A stretch of DNA of 7,461 nucleotides from Candidatus Cloacimonadota bacterium (GCA_028681035.1 JAQUJJ010000162.1:1-7461); one strand, 5' to 3'; counted from the stretch's first letter, positions 1 through 4,076 are shown. Numbers and translations: made by a program. Notes: a model not told the origin generated them from the sequence alone.

Positions 1-108
1 TCGGTTGCATCGGTTGCATCGTTTTCTTCGGTTGCATCGGTTGCACCGGTTTCATCGGTTGCATCGGTTGCATCGGTTGCATCGGTTGCATCGGTTGCAT
101 CGGTTGCA
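1..108. repeat. 9-bp tandem repeat, 12 units, coding
   Basis: The unit is TCGGTTGCA. Ten of twelve units are identical; those at 19-27 and 46-54 are variants. The period is three codons, so on the minus strand it gives DAT tripeptides and changes in copy number keep the frame. The array may extend beyond the left edge, since the window begins inside the open reading frame. Confidence 0.95.
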
Positions 109-263
109 TCGAGGATAACCATCCACTTCCCTTTAGGTTGTTTTGGATCGTCCTGGTGAACAGCGGGGATTTTGCCAGCTCTGATGTCCTTCATGACAGC
201 CTGTCTGCTTTTGCCCACTTTGTTGGCATATTCTTGGACAGAGATGAGCTTGGGATTATTCAT
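1..263 (-). CDS. Helix-turn-helix DNA-binding-like protein with Asp-Ala-Thr tripeptide repeat tract (partial, runs off the left edge)
   Basis: The reading frame opens with ATG at 263 on the minus strand and stays open for 87 codons to the window edge, so the C-terminus is missing. GGAGG (268-272) lies four bases before the start. Residues 1-51 look like a small HTH/excisionase-type domain: residues 7-14 read ISVQEYAN, followed by VGKSRQAVMKDIRAGKIPAV, the usual pattern of helix, turn, recognition helix and short wing. From residue 52 the protein becomes twelve tripeptides, mostly DAT with single DET, GAT and EEN variants, an acidic, hydroxyl-rich and probably unstructured linker. I infer that the DNA-binding head is joined through this linker to an unseen domain. 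In a phage early region that could be a replication or transposition protein, but nothing seen here proves it. Unlike the other leftward genes it lacks the CACCCCAA leader, and a perfect dyad precedes it, so it may be controlled separately. Confidence 0.75.
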   Translation of the reverse strand, partial: MNNPKLISVQEYANKVGKSRQAVMKDIRAGKIPAVHQDDPKQPKGKWMVILDATDATDATDATDATDATDETGATDATEENDATDAT

Positions 264-292
264 ATTACCTCCGCTCCCCGGCTAAAATTGGA

Positions 293-318
293 GTGGGCAG
301 TGTTCCGGAGCTGCCCAC
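293..318. promoter_or_regulatory. Perfect dyad, candidate operator or 5' UTR hairpin
   Basis: GTGGGCAG (293-300) and CTGCCCAC (311-318) are exact reverse complements with a 10-base spacer. The dyad ends about 30 bases upstream of the leftward start at 263. The geometry (8-bp arms, 26 bp in total) would suit a dimeric regulator or a hairpin in the leader. No T-run follows it closely on either strand, which argues against an intrinsic terminator. Its function is inferred from position only. Confidence 0.5.
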
Positions 319-365
319 CCCTGGGGAGGTATGTGTTAAAAAATGGTGATGAAGTGATGAGTGGA

Positions 366-402
366 TTAACAAAGAGTAAAAGAGGAAAAGAGGAAAAGAG
401 AG
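366..402. repeat. Purine-rich dispersed repeat, copy 1
   Basis: It begins TTAACAAAGAGTAAAAGAG and continues as GAAAAGAG units. A second copy with the same opening lies at 4031-4076, where the units are TAAAAGAG. The shared 19-base opening shows the two are related and not two independent simple repeats. Confidence 0.7.
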
Positions 403-411
403 GGGCAACAC

Positions 412-504
412 TAAAAGCAGCCCAAACTGTAATCCTTCCACGCGATTTAATGAGTGCGCCATATCTGCGCTGATATCCGTGGCCTCGGTCTTGGGCTGCT
501 TTTA
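412..504. repeat. 93-bp element bounded by perfect 14-bp inverted repeats
   Basis: TAAAAGCAGCCCAA (412-425) is the exact reverse complement of TTGGGCTGCTTTTA (491-504). Inside is a second pairing, CCACG(C)GAT near 438-446 with ATCCGTGG near 475-482, and a possible inner GCGC/GCGC hairpin. Either strand could therefore fold into one long imperfect hairpin. It could be a small non-autonomous mobile element, a structured RNA or a bidirectional attenuator; each outer arm ends in a short T-run when read outward. I see no target-site duplication beside it. Confidence 0.6.
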
Positions 505-515
505 ATACTGCAAGG

Positions 516-573
516 TTGACAGAAAAGGGGAGGCTCCCATGCTTGGAAACGCAAGAAAGTAAGCATAAGGAGC
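516..573 (+). promoter_or_regulatory. Shared hairpin leader (repeat C), copy 1
   Basis: It starts with TTGACA, a consensus -35 box, then an A-rich and G-rich stretch, a hairpin (GGGA 528-531, loop GGC, TCCC 535-538), ATGCT, and ends at the ribosome binding site AAGGAGC just before the start at 576. A second copy lies at 2388-2447 before another rightward gene. Between copies the stem gains one G on the 5' side and one C on the 3' side, a paired change that favours a conserved RNA fold. No convincing -10 box is visible 17 bases after TTGACA, so the promoter role is uncertain. Confidence 0.6.
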
Positions 574-575
574 CT

Positions 576-767
576 ATGATGAATGACGAGATTTTGAAGG
601 AACTGAGGGTGCTTAACCGGCTATTGGCAATGAACACCATCATAAGTGTAGAGAAAGGGCGTACATGGAACGAAAATGCAGAGACCTTCCTGTTTGCCAA
701 GTCTAGTGAACTAATAGCTAAAATAGCGGAAAAGCACATGTCTGATCAGAGCCCGAAAGAACAATGA
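576..767 (+). CDS. Small hypothetical protein, moron-like
   Basis: A 63-residue protein beginning MMNDEILKELRVLNRLL. I do not recognise the family. The first 25 residues form a leucine-rich amphipathic helix with a heptad-like spacing that could dimerise. A middle stretch contains GRTWNENAETFLF, and a second helix (about residues 40-55) precedes a polar tail. No membrane segment or metal-binding cluster is seen. I chose the ATG at 576 because AAGGAG sits directly upstream; the next codon is also ATG. The gene is isolated on the plus strand, has the same leader as the gene at 2455, and its last 22 bases overlap the 3' end of the leftward gene at 746-1459. Own leader, opposite orientation and small size together fit a moron or accessory gene expressed apart from the early operon. 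Confidence 0.65.
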   Translation: MMNDEILKELRVLNRLLAMNTIISVEKGRTWNENAETFLFAKSSELIAKIAEKHMSDQSPKEQ

Positions 768-1459
768 TAAGCTGCCGTTAAAAGGGCTGCAAGCTTTTCC
801 ACATGAGTAACTGAGCGCTCTTCAAAGAGAGTATTGATTACTGCGCCTTCTTTGCCAAGAAGCATATTAGCTGTAGCTTCACTTGGACTAATACATCCTT
901 GAAATAAGTATTCTTTGTACTTATTTAGAAGCACTTTAAGAGCATCGGTGCATTGATATAACTCTACTTCCAGTTTCGCGCGATAGGACGGGGATGCGGC
1001 ATCTTCTACCTCCGGGGCTTCGCAGGATGAATCTATGCTCTCTTTACGACCCTCAGCAATAGTAGGGGCAATCCTCTTGCGAGAGAGGTAAATCTGGTCA
1101 TTGGGCACAAAGGCAGGTGAGTTTAAGAAACTACCTTCTTTTCGCTTGAGCGGGAGAGCTTCACCGCGGAGAAGGGAAAAGAACCAATAGACTTCGCCTT
1201 CGGAGTATTGGTCTGCCCACTGCTCTAACTCCTCTTGGTTATGGCTGATAATCACGTCGGTGGGGCCAACAGCTACCAATATGTGTGTGAAGAAATCTGA
1301 CATACAGGATGGTGTTTTGGCCAATGCCTGGGCAATTTGTTGGGCATCAAGATAGCCTCTTGAATCTTCAGCAAGTTTCTCCTGGAAGAAGTTAGTGTCG
1401 ATATTGGCATCATCAGGCAAGGTAATGATGAGGGGGATGCTACGAGATTGTGAATACAT
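746..1459 (-). CDS. Hypothetical early-region protein, 237 residues
   Basis: I do not recognise this protein. It is soluble and acidic overall, with no signal peptide or membrane helix. Residues 1-105 look like one domain, including IPLIITLPDD and an aromatic stretch, GEVYWFFSLLRGEALPLKR (about 88-106). Residues 130-158 are a charged, low-complexity linker. Residues 158-235 form a second, mostly helical domain (KLEVELYQCTDALKVLLNKY) with a Ser-Pro-Ser-Glu-Ala turn near 191-195. The start at 1459 is supported by AGGAG within the CACCCCAA leader (1463-1481). That leader lies inside the last codons of the preceding small membrane protein, leaving a one-base gap and implying translational coupling. 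It is the largest complete gene of the leftward group. A role in phage early functions is inferred from position only. Confidence 0.8.
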   Translation of the reverse strand: MYSQSRSIPLIITLPDDANIDTNFFQEKLAEDSRGYLDAQQIAQALAKTPSCMSDFFTHILVAVGPTDVIISHNQEELEQWADQYSEGEVYWFFSLLRGEALPLKRKEGSFLNSPAFVPNDQIYLSRKRIAPTIAEGRKESIDSSCEAPEVEDAASPSYRAKLEVELYQCTDALKVLLNKYKEYLFQGCISPSEATANMLLGKEGAVINTLFEERSVTHVEKLAALLTAAYHCSFGL

Positions 1460-1460
1460 G

Positions 1461-1649
1461 TTATTCTCCTTTTTTGGGGTGTGTTTCTAATGATACGTTG
1501 ATGTCTTTGGGATATTTAACTGTGATAGTTATCTGGTTTTTAATTGTGACTTTTCCGCTTTTTAGCACATCAACGAGCCAAAGTATGGCTTGCAGAATAC
1601 CTAATAGTGGCAAAGCTATACAGGTGGACAATAGTGCTATATCAGTCAT
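1461..1649 (-). CDS. Small single-pass membrane protein, downstream product of a 92-bp duplication
   Basis: A 62-residue protein. Residues 4-29 (IALLSTCIALPLLGILQAIL and onward) form one hydrophobic helix; residues 30-62 are a polar, beta-prone tail containing GKVTIKNQITITVKYPKD. The ATG at 1649 overlaps the stop of the upstream frame as ATGA, so initiation would depend on coupled re-initiation; only an A-run and no clear ribosome binding site precedes it. Removing one copy of the 92-bp tandem repeat would fuse this tail in frame to the Cys-rich protein encoded upstream (1646-2005), so I read this gene as the severed C-terminal half of an ancestral fused protein. The last codons double as the leader of the next gene. 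Whether the product is made is uncertain. Confidence 0.55.
   Translation of the reverse strand: MTDIALLSTCIALPLLGILQAILWLVDVLKSGKVTIKNQITITVKYPKDINVSLETHPKKGE
1463..1481 (-). promoter_or_regulatory. CACCCCAA/AGGAG-type leader before the 237-residue gene
   Basis: Minus-strand reading CACCCCAAAAAAGGAGAAT, three bases before the ATG at 1459. An extra A-run separates the two halves. It is embedded in the last codons (THPKKGE) of the upstream membrane protein. Confidence 0.7.
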
Positions 1650-1742
1650 TTTTTTAGCACATCAACGAGCCAAAGTATGGCTTGCAGAATACCTAATAGT
1701 GGCAAAGCTATACAGGTGGACAATAGTGCTATAACAGTCATT
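1559..1742. repeat. 92-bp tandem direct duplication
   Basis: Bases 1559-1650 and 1651-1742 are two adjacent copies with a period of 92 (for example AGCACATCAACG at 1564 and again at 1656). The only clear internal difference is T at 1642 versus A at 1734. Since 92 is not a multiple of three, the duplication shifts the frame and ends the first product right after the duplicated membrane helix. The near-identity indicates a recent event, or an assembly artefact if reads do not span it. Confidence 0.95.
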
Positions 1743-2005
1743 TTGCTGCACCTGACAGGATGTTCATGATCTGGGAGGGGGCAATCAGGATGGGTGCCTT
1801 CGTTTTTGAAGGGTTCTGTGATATTTGCATAGGAACGGTGTTCCATGCCGGAGATAATGTTTGGGGAGCGGGTGAAGATCAGCTTGCAGAAATACTCGTG
1901 GCGGAACTTGCCCGGCGAGGGGGAGGTGGTTTGATGGGTGCGGTGGGGGCAATCCTTGCAGCCGGAGATCGGCATGCTGATGATGGAATTTGAGAAGAGC
2001 TTCAT
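1646..2005 (-). CDS. Small Cys-rich, putative metal-binding protein with a terminal membrane helix
   Basis: A 119-residue frame. Residues 1-88 contain Cys16-x2-Cys19-Pro-His21, Cys40 after a Tyr-Phe, and a DCPLPDHEH segment with Cys75, then Cys86. This spacing recalls small zinc-finger-like phage proteins with a C-P-L-P ending; metal binding is inferred. Residues 90-114 are a hydrophobic helix (VIALLSTCIALPLLGIL), and the frame stops two residues after its end because of the 92-bp duplication. Its start at 2005 is supported by AACCCCAAGGAGT at 2011-2023. A plausible alternative is that translation can also begin at the internal ATG (1741), giving only the helix. In the unduplicated state the frame would continue into the polar tail now carried by the next gene. 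The Cys-rich half has Pro-rich stretches, so its codon signal is less clear than that of its neighbours. Confidence 0.6.
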   Translation of the reverse strand: MKLFSNSIISMPISGCKDCPHRTHQTTSPSPGKFRHEYFCKLIFTRSPNIISGMEHRSYANITEPFKNEGTHPDCPLPDHEHPVRCSKMTVIALLSTCIALPLLGILQAILWLVDVLKK

Positions 2006-2010
2006 GGGTT

Positions 2011-2023
2011 ACTCCTTGGGGTT
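2011..2023 (-). promoter_or_regulatory. CACCCCAA/AGGAG-type leader before the Cys-rich gene
   Basis: On the minus strand it reads AACCCCAAGGAGT, ending five bases before the ATG at 2005. It is one of four matching leaders in the leftward group (also 1463-1481, 2305-2318 and 3141-3153) and fixes this start codon. Confidence 0.7.
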
Positions 2024-2034
2024 TTGGGGGTGTT

Positions 2035-2104
2035 GCCGACGGGGACGTCTGCAAGCCTTACCTGTGAGGACACAGGCATTCCAGGGGACGCAGGCATTCC
2101 GAGG
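2035..2104. repeat. Dispersed repeat B, copy 1
   Basis: It matches 6824-6875 at 48 of 52 aligned bases, in the same orientation. This copy carries an extra 18 bases because its CAGGCATTCC end is duplicated. The hairpin arms of the second copy (GCCGACG and CGTCGGC) are damaged here to GCCGACG and CGTCTGC. It fills the gap between the stop of the HTH gene and the leader of the Cys-rich gene. Confidence 0.8.
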
Positions 2105-2108
2105 CTGA

Positions 2109-2300
2109 TCACGATGCCTTCTGCTGTAAGAAGGTGGTGATTTTACGGCGCATTTCCACAGCGGGACGATAGCCCTGGAGAATCTCTACCAGGTATTGAT
2201 AGTAGATGCCGGTATCGCGAGATAACTGCGCCTTGGATATCTTGCGCCGGGCAAGCTCTGCCCGGATTTCTTCTGCGGAGAGGATGGGTTTAGTTTTCAT
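2109..2300 (-). CDS. Small helix-turn-helix protein (Cro/Ner-like position)
   Basis: A 63-residue basic protein, MKTKPILSAEEIRAELARR to LQQKAS. Residues 8-20 form a first helix. Residues 21-31 (KAQLSRDTGIY) are a typical HTH: the Ala-Gln-Leu of helix 2, a Thr-Gly turn, then a recognition helix, ILQGYRPAVEMRRKITTFL. The ILxGxRxA ending is common in XRE/Cro-type domains, where the helix after the recognition helix starts. The start at 2300 is chosen for its leader (CACCCCAAAGGAGT, 2305-2318); an upstream extension to 2426 would translate dispersed repeat A and is unlikely. It is the second gene of the leftward operon, opposite the self-cleaving repressor, so a Cro- or Ner-like partner in the switch is a reasonable inference. 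It has no oligomerisation domain beyond the HTH. Confidence 0.8.
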   Translation of the reverse strand: MKTKPILSAEEIRAELARRKISKAQLSRDTGIYYQYLVEILQGYRPAVEMRRKITTFLQQKAS

Positions 2301-2304
2301 AGAT

Positions 2305-2318
2305 ACTCCTTTGGGGTG
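2305..2318 (-). promoter_or_regulatory. CACCCCAA/AGGAG-type leader before the HTH gene
   Basis: Minus-strand reading CACCCCAAAGGAGT, followed by TATCT and ATG at 2300. It decides the start of the HTH gene and abuts the end of dispersed repeat A (2318). Confidence 0.7.
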
Positions 2319-2380
2319 AAAAGAACTGGATTCCAGCCTGGGCAATGATGACTGGGCAAGCGACAAGATGTCGCTTCCAC
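2318..2380. repeat. Dispersed hairpin repeat A, copy 1
   Basis: A 63-bp match to 6312-6374. The first 23 and last 24 bases are identical, separated by a 16-base centre that differs. The 3' hairpin (AAGCGACA, loop AGA, TGTCGCTT) is intact. The ATTCCAGC/GCTGGAAT hairpin of the other copy is broken here because the right arm has diverged. It lies just upstream of the HTH gene leader. Confidence 0.85.
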
Positions 2381-2387
2381 GGAGAGA

Positions 2388-2447
2388 TTGACAAAAAGGG
2401 GGACGCTCCCCATGCTGGGACGACACACAAATAAGCGCATAAGGAGC
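2388..2447 (+). promoter_or_regulatory. Shared hairpin leader (repeat C), copy 2
   Basis: It starts TTGACA and ends AAGGAGC like the copy at 516-573, with the same ATGCT and TAAGC blocks in order. Its hairpin is GGGGA (2399-2403), loop CGC, TCCCC (2407-2411), one base pair longer than in copy 1. The rightward gene at 2455 starts seven bases after the end of this leader. Confidence 0.6.
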
Positions 2448-2454
2448 GTGAAAG

Positions 2455-2871
2455 ATGGAAGAGAAATTCCATTACAAAGGTAGCTTCATATTCTATTACC
2501 ATCCTACAAACCAAGGAAAGGTAATTAAGTCCTTTTTGCAGGATGTAGCAAGTGACAAGCTGAAAAGTGAAGCTCGAAAGAACCCATGGAAAAGCTATAG
2601 CACTTTGCAGAAAAGAGAGGCAATAGAGATTGCAGAACATGTAATTAAATCCTCTTCACCAGAACTGCTGGAAGCTTACTTAGACCCAGACAGGCTAAAG
2701 GTAGGCATGGATGCTGAACAAAGCAAACAAGCATCAGTGAGCCTTTATCACGTAATGAACCTGGTTGCAAAGCTTGCCGTTTATCCTGCTGATTTCGATA
2801 TTAAACACGATCTTGCTTGCAGGATTTTGAAAAACAGCTTCGGTTCCGTGGATTTCGAGGACAGCGTTTAA
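2455..2871 (+). CDS. Hypothetical moron-like protein, 138 residues
   Basis: I do not recognise this soluble, charged protein. The N-terminus (FHYKGSFIFYYHPTNQGKVI) is beta-like and aromatic. Residues 25-75 are helical and basic, and the C-terminal half (SLYHVMNLVAKLAVYPADFD) is a well-formed amphipathic helix followed by an acidic end. No signal peptide, membrane helix or Cys cluster is seen. AAGGAGC lies seven bases before the ATG at 2455 and ends the same leader found before 576. It points against the leftward operon, and its last 138 bases overlap the 3' end of the leftward gene 2734-3135. The region looks more AT-rich than its surroundings. Own leader, opposite orientation and different composition suggest an acquired cargo gene expressed independently, possibly in lysogeny. 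Host-benefit or defence roles are possible but unsupported. Confidence 0.7.
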   Translation: MEEKFHYKGSFIFYYHPTNQGKVIKSFLQDVASDKLKSEARKNPWKSYSTLQKREAIEIAEHVIKSSSPELLEAYLDPDRLKVGMDAEQSKQASVSLYHVMNLVAKLAVYPADFDIKHDLACRILKNSFGSVDFEDSV

Positions 2872-3135
2872 TTTAGAATCAATCTGTTCTACAGCTTTGT
2901 GCACCTGTTGAGTGAGCTCAGTACTGAGCCTATGGGTGGCTTTTGCCCGGCGAAGACCAATTGGCTTAAAAGGCTTGCCATTATCCAAGGGGACATAGGA
3001 TTGTGTTCCGTGAACACTTGTTGCTTTGGCAAATGCCTTGGCAAGCTTGAGAACGCGTTGGTGCTGCTTTTTAGCCTGGCGAAGAAGCTTGCCAAACTCC
3101 GCAGCGGATTGGGCGATACGTTGTTCTAATGTCAT
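2734..3135 (-). CDS. Hypothetical first gene of the leftward early operon, 133 residues
   Basis: The first gene after the leftward promoter. I do not recognise it. Residues 1-40 form a long basic helix (LEQRIAQSAAEFGKLLRQAK and onward) rich in Lys, Gln and Ala. Residues 42-70 carry a polar segment with KPFKPIGLRRAKATHRL. Residues 70-95 form a second helix (TELTQQVHKAVEQIDSKLNA). The last roughly 40 residues are more beta-like. The basic helical character would suit nucleic-acid binding, but this is inference. The start at 3135 is fixed by CACCCCAAGGAGT (3141-3153). The 3' third (2734-2871) is antisense to the rightward gene at 2455-2871. Either the two genes truly overlap tail to tail, or this C-terminus was replaced when the rightward gene was inserted; the change of character near residue 88 would agree with the latter. 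Confidence 0.65.
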   Translation of the reverse strand: MTLEQRIAQSAAEFGKLLRQAKKQHQRVLKLAKAFAKATSVHGTQSYVPLDNGKPFKPIGLRRAKATHRLSTELTQQVHKAVEQIDSKLNAVLEIHGTEAVFQNPASKIVFNIEISRINGKLCNQVHYVIKAH

Positions 3136-3140
3136 GATTT

Positions 3141-3153
3141 ACTCCTTGGGGTG
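3141..3153 (-). promoter_or_regulatory. CACCCCAA/AGGAG-type leader before the first leftward gene
   Basis: Minus-strand reading CACCCCAAGGAGT, five bases before the ATG at 3135. It is the closest match to the leader at 2011-2023. Confidence 0.7.
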
Positions 3154-3162
3154 ATTGACGTT

Positions 3163-3198
3163 ATGGACGGGATGGACAAAATGGACAACATGGACGCG
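3163..3198. repeat. 9-bp tandem repeat ATGGACNNN, four units
   Basis: ATGGAC recurs exactly every nine bases at 3163, 3172, 3181 and 3190, with variable third triplets. It lies in the untranslated leader of the leftward operon, which would begin near 3285. Any plus-strand frame through it would give Met-Asp repeats, but no ribosome binding site supports one. Confidence 0.8.
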
Positions 3199-3243
3199 AA
3201 GCCATGCAGGATAAGGCGGGAAGCGACCTTTGAAACTTTGTGC

Positions 3244-3272
3244 TTGACATTCATGTTATTGCCTCATTTTGT
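3244..3272 (+). promoter_or_regulatory. Possible repressor promoter (weak)
   Basis: TTGACA at 3244-3249 is a consensus -35 box, but the hexamer 17 bases on (TTTTGT) is a poor -10 box. An alternative is TTGCCT (3259-3264) with TATAGG (3283-3288) at 18 bp. Either would transcribe the repressor from 3357 and pass through the operators, allowing autoregulation. Confidence 0.35.
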
Positions 3273-3291
3273 AGTCTTAAGTTATAGGGAC

Positions 3292-3320
3292 AAGATATTG
3301 AGTTCTCGATATTGTGTCAA
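3292..3320 (-). promoter_or_regulatory. Leftward early promoter
   Basis: On the minus strand TTGACA (3320-3315), a 17-base spacer and TATCTT (3297-3292) form a near-consensus promoter facing the leftward genes. The first operator (3296-3311) fills the spacer and touches the -10 box, so bound repressor would block polymerase. Confidence 0.7.
3296..3311. promoter_or_regulatory. Repressor operator copy 1
   Basis: The 16-mer TATTGAGTTCTCGATA is nearly palindromic (TATYGAGW with its complement) and sits at the centre of a looser 30-bp dyad, 3289-3318. It agrees with copy 2 at 14 of 16 positions and lies between the -35 and -10 boxes of the leftward promoter. Assignment to the neighbouring repressor is inferred from position and symmetry. 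Confidence 0.75.
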
Positions 3321-3328
3321 GTGCAAAT

Positions 3329-3344
3329 TATTGATTTCTCAATA
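3329..3344. promoter_or_regulatory. Repressor operator copy 2
   Basis: TATTGATTTCTCAATA, with perfect 7-bp arms TTATTGA (3328-3334) and TCAATAA (3339-3345). Its centre is 33 bp from copy 1, about three helical turns, so two dimers could bind the same face and cooperate. It lies 12 bases before the repressor start codon, where binding could also reduce repressor synthesis. Confidence 0.75.
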
Positions 3345-3356
3345 AATGAGGATGTG

Positions 3357-4019
3357 ATGAATGCTATAGGTTTACGAATTAAGGAGTTGCGCAAAGAAAA
3401 AAAGTTGACACAATGCGATGTATCAACTCTTCTTGGTGTAACCCAGAGCTCAATTAGCAGGTATGAGAGCTGCACTGGCGATCCTGACTCAGCATTTCTT
3501 GCATCGTTATCAAAATCATTTCCAGAAGTAAACCTGAATTGGCTTCTCACGGGTACGGGTAGTATGTTTCAGGAGTTGATACCGGTGGACGCGGGGATAT
3601 TGGAGGATACGATCCGTTTGCCGATAAGTGCGGAGATAGCGGCGGGAGAGCCATGCGAAGTGTATTTGGATGAGCCTTTGGGGTGGGTGAATATCCCGCG
3701 TGCGCTGTTGGCGTTTCCCCCGCCATATTTGGTTTTCCGGGTAACGGGGCGGAGCATGGAGCCGCATATATTGCATGGGGACATAGTTATATGCAGCCAA
3801 ACCTATCCGGCACCACATGAGCTGAGCGGGAAGATAATGGCATTTAGAACGCATGAGGGGATAACCTTGAAGAAGCTGATGCTGGATGATAAGAACCGGG
3901 TTACCTGGTTGATGCCGATAAACCATGAGTTCAACCCCATGCCCTATGACGAGGACGGAGAGGAGCTGGTGATGATAGGTCTGCTGGATATAGCGATACG
4001 GAGTTTTAATAGGGAGTGA
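3357..4019 (+). CDS. LexA/CI-type self-cleaving phage repressor (HTH plus S24 peptidase)
   Basis: A 220-residue repressor of usual length. Residues 4-68 are an XRE-type HTH: LRKEKKLTQCDVSTLLGV, then QSSISRYE as recognition helix, ending NWLLTGTG. Residues 86-215 are an S24/LexA peptidase domain. The probable self-cleavage bond is Ala96-Gly97 in EIAAGEP; the nucleophile is Ser133 in GRSMEPHI and the general base Lys172 in TLKKL, all as the family requires. In this family, RecA filaments formed after DNA damage trigger cleavage, separate the DNA-binding head from the dimerising tail and induce the prophage. I chose the ATG at 3357, with GAGGA seven bases upstream; an upstream TTG start at 3312 would overlap both operators. 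The gene diverges from the leftward operon and is followed by an intrinsic terminator. The two operators upstream are its likely targets. Confidence 0.95.
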   Translation: MNAIGLRIKELRKEKKLTQCDVSTLLGVTQSSISRYESCTGDPDSAFLASLSKSFPEVNLNWLLTGTGSMFQELIPVDAGILEDTIRLPISAEIAAGEPCEVYLDEPLGWVNIPRALLAFPPPYLVFRVTGRSMEPHILHGDIVICSQTYPAPHELSGKIMAFRTHEGITLKKLMLDDKNRVTWLMPINHEFNPMPYDEDGEELVMIGLLDIAIRSFNRE

Positions 4020-4030
4020 GGGGGCTTTTT

Positions 4031-4076
4031 TTAACAAAGAGTAAAAGAGTAAAAGAGTAAAAGAGCGAAAAGAGAG
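4031..4076. repeat. Purine-rich dispersed repeat, copy 2
   Basis: It opens with the same 19 bases as the copy at 366 (TTAACAAAGAGTAAAAGAG), then repeats TAAAAGAG and ends CGAAAAGAGAG. It lies just after the repressor stop codon. Confidence 0.7.

Larger units (their letters stand above)
264..575. other. Divergent intergenic region with several structured elements
   Basis: This 312-base gap separates a leftward start (263) from a rightward start (576). It holds, in order, the ribosome binding site of the leftward gene, a perfect 8-bp dyad (293-318), a purine-rich repeat (366-402), a 93-bp inverted-repeat structure (412-504) and the hairpin leader of the rightward gene (516-573). Frames crossing it on either strand are low-complexity products of the purine tract, and I do not call any as a gene. 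Confidence 0.7.

Noticed and set aside
1..108. CRISPR-like array
   Set aside because: The unit is 9 bp with no spacers and lies inside an open reading frame, so it is a coding tandem repeat.
138..473. Plus-strand frame of 111 codons
   Set aside because: It is antisense to the HTH/DAT gene and crosses the purine-rich repeat; it has no ribosome binding site, and its composition follows the repeat.
260..739. Minus-strand frames (159 and 65 codons) with hydrophobic stretches
   Set aside because: The hydrophobic segment is only the complement of the AAAAGAG purine tract. The longer frame is antisense to the gene at 576-767, and neither has a convincing start signal.
1450..1993. Plus-strand frames over the duplicated membrane-protein genes
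   Set aside because: They lie opposite the leftward genes, lack ribosome binding sites, and repeat the same peptide because of the 92-bp duplication.
2109..2426. Longer form of the HTH gene starting at 2426
   Set aside because: The extra N-terminus translates dispersed repeat A and the hairpin leader, while the start at 2300 has a strong leader.
3151..3345. Plus-strand frame beginning with Met-Asp repeats
   Set aside because: It has a GTG start without a ribosome binding site, encodes a low-complexity repeat and runs across both operators.
3312..3356. TTG start 15 codons upstream of the repressor start
   Set aside because: It would place coding sequence over the second operator; the ATG at 3357 has GAGGA at proper spacing and begins a standard HTH.
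3516..4037. Minus-strand frames over the repressor, and likewise 4731-5378 over protease and capsid
   Set aside because: They are antisense shadows of well-supported genes, with no start signals or recognisable domains.
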